From contig NZ_JACSQV010000011.1 in NCBI RefSeq assembly GCF_014836445.1, positions 1 to 64,000 of the forward strand: a DNA stretch of 64,000 nt, in the 5' to 3' direction. The first letter of the stretch is position 1. Each line of letters begins with the position of its first letter. The position numbers and the translations under genes were made by a program. The notes below the pieces were generated by a model, which saw only the letters and a list, made by a program, of their open reading frames with translations, did not search any database and was not told the origin of the DNA. Below are positions 58,538-64,000 of the stretch, piece after piece. This DNA comes from Cellulomonas avistercoris (GTDB lineage: Bacteria; Actinomycetota; Actinomycetes; Actinomycetales; Cellulomonadaceae).

Positions 58538-59805
58538 GGGGCCACGGGCGAGTCGCCCGGCGTCGTCCCGCGCGCCTCGTCGGGCTCGGCGCGCGCCGCA
58601 CGCGCCTCGGACTCCGCCTCGGCCGCGGCGGCCACGGCGCGGTCGAGCACCGGGTGCCCCTTGGCGCGGATGGGCACGTGGTCGTCGGTCCCCAGCTGGG
58701 GGAACTTGTCGTGGCCGTGCAGGTACAGCACGACGGTGTTGACCAGGGCCGCGAGCGGCACCGCGAACAGGGCGCCGACGATGCCGGCCACGAGCGATCC
58801 CGTCGTGACGACGAGCAGGACGGCCACCGGGTGCAGCGACACGGCGTGACCCATGAGGAACGGCTGCAGCACGTGGCCCTCGAGCTGCTGCACGAGCAGC
58901 ACGACGCCGAGCATGATCAGCGCGGACCCCCAGCCCTGCGTGACGAGCGCGACGAGCACCGCGATGGAGCCGGTGACGATGGCCCCGACGAAGGGGATGA
59001 AGGAGCCGAAGAACACCAGCACCGCGAGCGGCACCACGAGGGGCAGCTGCAGGAACGCGGCGCCGATGCCGATGCCGACCGCGTCGACGCCCGCCACGAG
59101 GATCTGCGTGCGCGTGTACGCGCCGAGCGTGACCCAGCCGCGCCGGCCCGCCTGGTGGACCCGCTCGCGCGAGCCGCGGGGCATCAGCCCGACGACCCAC
59201 GCCCAGATCGCGCGCCCGTCGATGAGGAAGAACAGCGTGCAGAACAGCGCGATGAGCACGCCGGCCGCCACGTGCCCGACCGTCACGCCGACGGACAGCG
59301 CCCCGGAGGCGATCTGCTGCCCGCTCGAGGCGGCGGCGTCCTGCAGCTGCTGCACGTAGCGGTCGAGGTCGTCCGTGGCGAGCTTCAGCGGACCGTCCGA
59401 GAGCCAGGTCAGCAGCTCGCTGAAGCCGTCCCGCGCCTGCTCCCACAGCTGCGCGATGCCCTTGGCGATCGACCGCCCGGCGAGCGTGAGGAGGCCCGCG
59501 ACCAGGGCGATGAGCAGGACGAGCGCGGTGCCGGCCGCGGCTGCCCGCGGCAGGCGCGCGTACTTCTGGAGCGCCGCGACGACGGGCGACAGCAGCACGG
59601 TGACCAGCAGCGCCACCGCGACGGGCACCACGATCACCTTGAGCGCGGCGACGAGCCAGAGCCCTGCCGCGAGCGCGGCGAGGATCACGAGCGTGCGCCA
59701 CGACCAGCCGGCCCAGGCCCGCACGGAGGCGGGCACGGGGTGCGGGCGCGGCGTGACGGCCACGCCGCCGGGCGCGGTCGGGCCGGGCGCGTCCGGCGTG
59801 GTCAC
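58534..59805 (-). CDS. AI-2E family transporter
   Basis: 423-aa membrane protein with about eight helices (LVILAALAAGLWLVAALKVIV, then AVALLVTVLLSPVVAALQ), a periplasmic-like loop (about 95-185), and the family core FFGSFIPFVGAIVTGSIAVLVAL with LVQQLEGHVLQPFLMGHAVSLHP. The C-terminal tail is charged. Members include TqsA and sodium-proton antiporters, so the substrate is uncertain. It is overlapped by 4 nt with both metB and ilvA. Confidence 0.88.
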   Translation of the reverse strand: MTTPDAPGPTAPGGVAVTPRPHPVPASVRAWAGWSWRTLVILAALAAGLWLVAALKVIVVPVAVALLVTVLLSPVVAALQKYARLPRAAAAGTALVLLIALVAGLLTLAGRSIAKGIAQLWEQARDGFSELLTWLSDGPLKLATDDLDRYVQQLQDAAASSGQQIASGALSVGVTVGHVAAGVLIALFCTLFFLIDGRAIWAWVVGLMPRGSRERVHQAGRRGWVTLGAYTRTQILVAGVDAVGIGIGAAFLQLPLVVPLAVLVFFGSFIPFVGAIVTGSIAVLVALVTQGWGSALIMLGVVLLVQQLEGHVLQPFLMGHAVSLHPVAVLLVVTTGSLVAGIVGALFAVPLAALVNTVVLYLHGHDKFPQLGTDDHVPIRAKGHPVLDRAVAAAAEAESEARAARAEPDEARGTTPGDSPVAP

Positions 59806-61037
59806 CGGCTCAGTCCCGCGGCGGCGAGCGCCTGCTCGAGGTCGGCCAGCAGGTCCTCGACGTCCTCGATGCCCACCGACAGCCGCACGAGGTCGTCGGG
59901 CACCTCGAGCGCCGTCCCGGCGACGGACCCGTGCGTCATGCGGCCGGGGTGCTCGACGAGCGACTCGACGCCGCCGAGCGACTCGGCGAGCGTGAACACG
60001 CGCGTCGCGTCGCAGACCGCGACCGCGGACTCGACCGAGCCCGTGCGGAACGCGACCATGCCGCCGAACCCGCGCATCTGACGGGCCGCGACCTCGTGGC
60101 CCGGGTGCTCGGGCAGGCCGGGCCACAGGACCTCGCGGACCCCCGGGTGCTCGACCAGGAAGCGGGCGACCGCCTCGGCGTTGGCGTTGTGGCGGTCCAT
60201 CCGCACGGCGAGCGTCTTGAGGCCGCGCAGCGTCAGCCAGGCGTCGAACGGGCCCGCGACGGCGCCGGACGCGTTCTGCAGGAAGCCGACCGCGTCGCGC
60301 AGCGCCGTCGTGCCGGTCGGCCCCACGAGGCCGGCGGGCAGCTGTGCCCCGTCCGCGACGACGACGGCACCGCCGACGACGTCCGAGTGACCGCCGATGT
60401 ACTTGGTGGTCGAGTGCACGACGGCGTCGGCGCCCAGCGCGACGGGCTGCTGCAGGTACGGCGAGGCGAAGGTGTTGTCGACGACCAGCACCGCCCCGGC
60501 GGAGCGTGCGTGCGTCGCGATGGCGGCGATGTCCGCGATCCCCAGCAGCGGGTTGGTCGGCGTCTCGACCCAGATCACCTTGGTGCGGCCCGGCTGGATC
60601 GCGGCGAGCACCGCGTCGGGGTCGGACAGGTCCACGGGCGTGTGGTCGATGCCCCACGGCCCCAGGACGCGCGCGACCAGGCGGTAGGTGCCGCCGTACG
60701 CGTCGTCGGGCACGACCACGTGGTCCCCCGGGCGCAGCACCGCGCGCAGCAGCGTGTCCTCCGCCGCCAGGCCCGACGCGAACGCGAAGGCGGCGTCCCC
60801 GCCCTCGACGGCGGCCAGCGCCTCCTGCAGCGCGTCGCGCGTGGGGTTGCCCGAGCGCGAGTACTCGTACCCCTCCCGCAGGCCGCCCACACCGTCCTGC
60901 TTGTACGTCGAGACCTGGTGGATGGGCGTCACCACGGCGCCCGTGCGGGGGTCGGGGTCCTGACCTGCATGGATGGCGCGGGTCGAGAAGCCGGAGTCGG
61001 TCCAGTCGTGGGTCTGCGCGAGCGGGTCGTGGGTCAC
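59802..61037 (-). CDS. metB: Cystathionine gamma-synthase
   Basis: 411-aa PLP enzyme of the trans-sulfuration family, joining O-acyl-homoserine and cysteine. The start GFSTRAIHAGQDPDP, YEYSRSGNPTRDALQ, VVDNTFASPYLQQP and the PLP-lysine motif HSTTKYIGGHSDVVGG are diagnostic; SLGGVESLVEHPGRMTHGS follows. A gamma-lyase activity cannot be excluded by sequence. The GTG at 61037 is 6 nt after TAGCCT (61044-61049), suggesting leaderless transcription. It heads the metB, AI-2E transporter, ilvA operon and diverges from msrA. Confidence 0.9.
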   Translation of the reverse strand: MTHDPLAQTHDWTDSGFSTRAIHAGQDPDPRTGAVVTPIHQVSTYKQDGVGGLREGYEYSRSGNPTRDALQEALAAVEGGDAAFAFASGLAAEDTLLRAVLRPGDHVVVPDDAYGGTYRLVARVLGPWGIDHTPVDLSDPDAVLAAIQPGRTKVIWVETPTNPLLGIADIAAIATHARSAGAVLVVDNTFASPYLQQPVALGADAVVHSTTKYIGGHSDVVGGAVVVADGAQLPAGLVGPTGTTALRDAVGFLQNASGAVAGPFDAWLTLRGLKTLAVRMDRHNANAEAVARFLVEHPGVREVLWPGLPEHPGHEVAARQMRGFGGMVAFRTGSVESAVAVCDATRVFTLAESLGGVESLVEHPGRMTHGSVAGTALEVPDDLVRLSVGIEDVEDLLADLEQALAAAGLSR

Positions 61038-61043
61038 GGACCC

Positions 61044-61049
61044 AGGCTA
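61044..61049 (-). promoter_or_regulatory. Putative leaderless -10 box of metB
   Basis: TAGCCT on the minus strand, 6 nt before GTG 61037. No SAM riboswitch or T-box pattern is seen in the 117-nt divergent gap. Confidence 0.5.
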
Positions 61050-61154
61050 GGCCGTGCACGCACGGGCAGCGCGGGAGGGCGCGCGCCCTGCGCCGGAACA
61101 CCACCCGCGCGGCGCCTGTTGCACGTCGTGGAGCCGATTCCCAAGGAGATGGTC

Positions 61155-61832
61155 ATGGCCTCGTTGTTCGAGACGCTGCTGGGCACGTCGTTGCGCACCA
61201 CGATGGTGGACGCGGACCACGCGCTGAAGGGCCGGGACGGGTACGCGTACGCCGTGCCGCAGACGCACGCGGTGCTGGGCACGCCGCTGCAGGGGCCGTG
61301 GCCGGAGGGCACCCGTGTGCTGTACCTCGCGTCGGGGTGCTTCTGGGGCGCGGAGAAGGAGGCGTGGCAGCTGCCGGGCGTCGTCACGACGGCCGTCGGG
61401 TACATGGGCGGGTTCACGCCCTTCCCGACGTACGAGGAGACGTGCACCGGTCGCACCGGCCACACCGAGACGGTGATGGTCGCCTACGACCCGGCCGTGC
61501 TGTCCGACGTCGACCTCATGCGGCACTTCTGGGAGGAGCACGACCCGACCCAGGGCTTCCGCCAGGGCAACGACGTCGGCACCCAGTACCGCTCCGCGGT
61601 GTTCTTCACGACGCCCGAGCAGGAGGCCGCCGCGCGACAGACCCGCGACGCCTACGCACCGCTGCTCAAGGCCCGCGGGTACGGCGACGTGACGACCGAG
61701 ATCCGCGCGGTGCAGGACGCGGGCGCGTTCTACTACGCCGAGGGACCGCACCAGCAGTACCTGCACAAGAACCCGGGCGGCTACTGCCCGGTCAACTCCA
61801 CGGGCGTCGCCTGCCCCCTCCCCCCGTCCTGA
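61155..61832 (+). CDS. msrA: Peptide-methionine (S)-S-oxide reductase
   Basis: 225-aa repair enzyme reducing methionine sulfoxide. Catalytic Cys in LASGCFWGAEKEAWQ; other conserved parts are GYMGGFTPFPTYEETCTG, FWEEHDPTQGFRQGND and the C-terminal YHLKxNPxGYC-like HQQYLHKNPGGYCP with a resolving Cys. The second ATG (61155) is preferred: AAGGAG is 6 nt before it but directly abuts the first ATG (61149). A hairpin and repeat array follow. Confidence 0.93.
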   Translation: MASLFETLLGTSLRTTMVDADHALKGRDGYAYAVPQTHAVLGTPLQGPWPEGTRVLYLASGCFWGAEKEAWQLPGVVTTAVGYMGGFTPFPTYEETCTGRTGHTETVMVAYDPAVLSDVDLMRHFWEEHDPTQGFRQGNDVGTQYRSAVFFTTPEQEAAARQTRDAYAPLLKARGYGDVTTEIRAVQDAGAFYYAEGPHQQYLHKNPGGYCPVNSTGVACPLPPS

Positions 61833-61839
61833 CCCGTAC

Positions 61840-61896
61840 CCGGATTGCTCTCTCACCACCAGGTGGTCACCCCCAGGGCGTGAGAGAGCAATCCGG
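61840..61896 (+). terminator. Long perfect hairpin after msrA
   Basis: 17-bp perfect stem (CCGGATTGCTCTCTCAC at 61840-61856 with GTGAGAGAGCAATCCGG at 61880-61896). The loop contains ACCACC-A-GGTGGT. It begins 8 nt after the msrA stop. Confidence 0.7.
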
Positions 61897-62000
61897 TCAC
61901 CCGCCAAGGTGGTGAGAGAGCAATCCCGTCGCCCCCCAGGTGGTGAGAGAGCAAACCCGTCACCCCCCGAGGTGGTGAGAGAGCAATCCCGTCGCCCCCG
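61879..62000. repeat. Four 31-32-bp direct repeats between msrA and the ligase gene
   Basis: The 12-mer GTGAGAGAGCAA recurs at 61880, 61912, 61943 and 61975. The full unit is AGGTGGTGAGAGAGCAA followed by TCCCGTCRCCCCCC. The first copy forms the 3' arm of the preceding hairpin. No other gene lies in 61833-62071. Confidence 0.85.
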
Positions 62001-62059
62001 CCTCCCGACGCGGGCGGGAGTGGGCGGTCCGACGCCGGGCGGGTGTCGGTGGGTCGGGT

Positions 62060-62065
62060 CAGGAT
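62060..62065 (+). promoter_or_regulatory. Putative leaderless -10 box of the DNA ligase gene
   Basis: CAGGAT, 6 nt before the ATG at 62072; no ribosome binding site in between. Confidence 0.4.
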
Positions 62066-62071
62066 GGCCCC

Positions 62072-63631
62072 ATGCTGTTCGACGACGTCGCCGATGCGTC
62101 CGCGCAGGTCGCGGCGACCCGGTCGCGCCTCGCCAAGCGGGCGGTGCTGGTCGACGTGCTACGACGAGCCGCGGCGGACGGTCCGGACGTCGTCGCGATC
62201 GTCTCGCGGTACCTCGGCGGTGAGTTGCGGCAGCGGCGGACCGGCCTGGGGTGGCGGTCGCTGAGCGGCATGCCCGGCCCCGCCGACACGCCCTCGCTGA
62301 CGGTGCGCGACGTCGACGCGGCGTTCGCGCACATGGCAGGGCTCAGCGGTCCCGGCTCGTCGACCGCTCGCCTGGAGGCGGCGCGGACGCTCTTCGCCGC
62401 GGCCACCGCGCGTGAGCAGCGGCTGCTGGGCGGGCTGGTGAGCGGTGAGCTGCGGCAGGGCGCGCTGGACGCTCTGCTGCTCGACGCGGTCGGCGAGGCC
62501 GCGGGCGTCCCGGCCGACGCGGTCCGCCGGGCCGCGATGCTGGCGGGCGAGACCGAGGCGGTCGCGGTGGCGGCGCTCGGCGCCGCCTCGCCCGACGACG
62601 CGCGGGCGGCCCTCGACCAGTTCACGCTCACCGTCGGCCGCCCGGTGCGGCCCATGCTGGCGCAGTCGGCGCCCGACGTCGCCACGGCGGTCGCGCAGCT
62701 GGGTGCGGGCAGCGACGACGCCCCCGCGGCCGAGGTCGTCGTCGACACCAAGCTCGACGGCATCCGCATCCAGGTGCACCGCGACGGCGACGACGTGCGG
62801 GTCTACACGCGCAGCCTCGACGACGTCACCGCGCGCGTGCCCGAGATCGTCGCGGCCGTGCGAGCGCTGCCCGCACGCACGCTCGTCCTGGACGGCGAGG
62901 CGCTGGCCCTCGACGCCGAGGGCCGTCCCCGCCCCTTCCAGGAGACCGCCTCGCGCAGCGCGACCCGCGACGCCGATCTCGCCGCGTCGGCGACCCTCAC
63001 CCCCTTCTTCTTCGACGTCCTGCACGTCGACGGCCGCGACCTGCTCGACGCACCCCTGCGCGAGCGGCTCGCGGTGCTCGACCAGGTCGCCGCGGGGCAC
63101 GTCGTCGAGCGCGTCGTCACGTCCGACCCCGCGGTCGCGTCCGAGCACTTCCGGTCGGTCGTCGCCGCAGGTCAGGAGGGTGTGGTCGTCAAGGCGGTCG
63201 ACGCGCCGTACGAGGCGGGCCGGCGCGGGGCGGCGTGGGTCAAGGTGAAGCCGCGGCACACGCTCGACCTCGTCGTGCTGGCCGTCGAGCGCGGGTCAGG
63301 ACGACGGTCGGGGCTGCTGTCGAACATCCACCTGGGCGCACGCGACCCGGACGGCGGGTTCGTCATGCTCGGCAAGACGTTCAAGGGGATGACCGACGAG
63401 ATGCTGGCGTGGCAGACGCGGCGCTTCCGCGAGCTCGAGGTGGCCGACGACGGGTGGACGGTGACGCTGCGCCCCGAGCAGGTCGTGGAGATCGCGTTCG
63501 ACGGTCTGCAGCGCTCGACGCGCTACCCCGGCGGGCTGGCGCTGCGCTTCGCCAGGGTGCTGCGGTACCGCGACGACAAGCCGGCGACCGAGGCCGACAC
63601 CATCGACACCGTGCGTGCCCTGCTCGGGTAG
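62072..63631 (+). CDS. lig: ATP-dependent DNA ligase
   Basis: 519-aa ligase of the LigB-like actinobacterial/archaeal type. An N-terminal helical DNA-binding domain (about 1-190) precedes the nucleotidyltransferase domain: motif [13 protein letters not shown] with the adenylated Lys near 227, motif [15 protein letters not shown] and [10 protein letters not shown], motif [11 protein letters not shown], motif V AAWVKVKP. The C-terminal OB domain (about 400-519) includes [13 protein letters not shown]. It seals nicks using ATP, in addition to the NAD-dependent LigA expected elsewhere. It stands alone, after a repeat-rich spacer. Confidence 0.92.
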   Translation: MLFDDVADASAQVAATRSRLAKRAVLVDVLRRAAADGPDVVAIVSRYLGGELRQRRTGLGWRSLSGMPGPADTPSLTVRDVDAAFAHMAGLSGPGSSTARLEAARTLFAAATAREQRLLGGLVSGELRQGALDALLLDAVGEAAGVPADAVRRAAMLAGETEAVAVAALGAASPDDARAALDQFTLTVGRPVRPMLAQSAPDVATAVAQLGAGSDDAPAAEVVVDTKLDGIRIQVHRDGDDVRVYTRSLDDVTARVPEIVAAVRALPARTLVLDGEALALDAEGRPRPFQETASRSATRDADLAASATLTPFFFDVLHVDGRDLLDAPLRERLAVLDQVAAGHVVERVVTSDPAVASEHFRSVVAAGQEGVVVKAVDAPYEAGRRGAAWVKVKPRHTLDLVVLAVERGSGRRSGLLSNIHLGARDPDGGFVMLGKTFKGMTDEMLAWQTRRFRELEVADDGWTVTLRPEQVVEIAFDGLQRSTRYPGGLALRFARVLRYRDDKPATEADTIDTVRALLG

Positions 63632-63706
63632 CTCGCGCCACCGCCGCGCCGAAACCGGTGCCCGGGCCTACCGTGGGGACATCGGCTCGGCTGTCGGGGG
63701 GACGCC

Positions 63707-64000
63707 ATGAACCGGACCATCAGCATCCTGTTCCGCGCGATCCCGCTCGTCATGGGACTCGTCTGCCTCGCGTTCGGGCTCGACATCCTGTCCGGCGGCG
63801 ACGACGCCGCACACTTCGTCGCCGGCCACGTGAACATCGCGCTCACCGCGATCTGCATCGCGCTGTTCACGACGGCCGCGACGATCATCCGGCAGCTCAT
63901 CCACCGCTACGGCGAGGTGTGGGAGATCGCGCTGCCCGCGCTCGGGTACCTCGTGTCGATCGGCACGATGATCTGGGGCGCGGTCGTCGTGACGGGCGGC
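63707..64000 (+). CDS. DUF2776 (YhiM-like) membrane protein, N-terminal part
   Basis: The first 98 residues of a membrane protein cut off by the window end. Three helices are visible (IPLVMGLVCLAFGLDIL, NIALTAICIALFTTAATII, LGYLVSIGTMIWGAVVV). The motif FVAGHVNIALTAICIALFTT is close to what I recall of E. coli YhiM, whose family has repeated FVAGHV units. YhiM has been linked to acid survival; function here unknown. GGGGGGAC precedes the ATG at 63707. A TACCGT at 63669-63674 may be its -10 box. Confidence 0.75.
   Translation, partial: MNRTISILFRAIPLVMGLVCLAFGLDILSGGDDAAHFVAGHVNIALTAICIALFTTAATIIRQLIHRYGEVWEIALPALGYLVSIGTMIWGAVVVTGG

Noticed and set aside
61038..61154. SAM riboswitch controlling metB
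   Set aside because: A TAnnnT box 6 nt before the start codon leaves no room for a leader, and no SAM aptamer pattern is visible.
61879..62000. CRISPR-like array
   Set aside because: Repeats are regular (31-32 bp), but the parts between the conserved cores are also nearly identical, so there are no unique spacers, and no cas genes are near.

Overview
The window is a 64-kb stretch of very high G+C actinobacterial chromosome. About 49 protein genes are packed tightly, many with GTG starts and with 4-nt ATGA/GTGA stop-start overlaps. Two mycothiol enzymes (mshB, mca) confirm an actinobacterium. Gene content and style fit a Micrococcales member of the Cellulomonas type (inference; no rRNA is present). 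The set typA-lpqW-mshB, ychF, ispH, xseA/xseB, fumC, phoH2, Z-prenyl synthase-hlyIII, mca-DUF4307-greA and metB, plus opp and lpqY-sugABC, is the set I recall from the 1.2-1.4 Mb part of the Mycobacterium tuberculosis chromosome, so most of the window looks like old core genome. I saw no tRNA, rRNA, insertion sequence, prophage, CRISPR or replication origin.

Layout. 83-5004 (minus): VanW-domain membrane protein, flavin reductase, small membrane protein, mshB. 5032-9082 (minus): typA and an LpqW-like lipoprotein. 9333-16581 (minus): an oligopeptide ABC transporter (oppA, an oversized oppB, oppC, a fused oppDF), interrupted by a PH-domain gene on the plus strand. 16894-27711: housekeeping genes (PCD-VOC fusion, arfB, ychF, a two-gene ABC exporter, rmuC, ispH, xseA) and an xseB-sugar kinase-carbonic anhydrase operon. 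27745-32127 (minus): an lpqY-sugABC-like disaccharide importer. 32287-33744: fumC, carrying a 29-nt run of C that replaces a conserved loop.

33945-47937 (plus) is the most unusual part: a 14-kb operon in the order permease A1, permease B1, ATPase 1, ATPase 2, permease A2, permease B2. All four permeases are giant FtsX/MacB-like proteins. A1 and A2 are paralogues, as are B1 and B2, and ATPase 1 ends in an AbrB/SpoVT-like hairpin. Its function is unknown. It is followed by a PadR-controlled drug-efflux MFS pair (47964-50245, minus).

50421-64000: phoH2, cis-prenyltransferase, hemolysin III, a nitrilase-membrane protein-mca operon, DUF4307, greA, an ilvA-AI-2E transporter-metB operon, msrA, an ATP-dependent DNA ligase, and the start of a DUF2776 membrane protein cut by the window end. 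Many gene ends carry perfect GC-rich hairpins without a U-tract. Two of these (after greA and after msrA) are 17-bp stems followed by short repeats. At least ten genes show a TAnnnT-like box only 6-8 nt before the start codon, which points to leaderless transcription.
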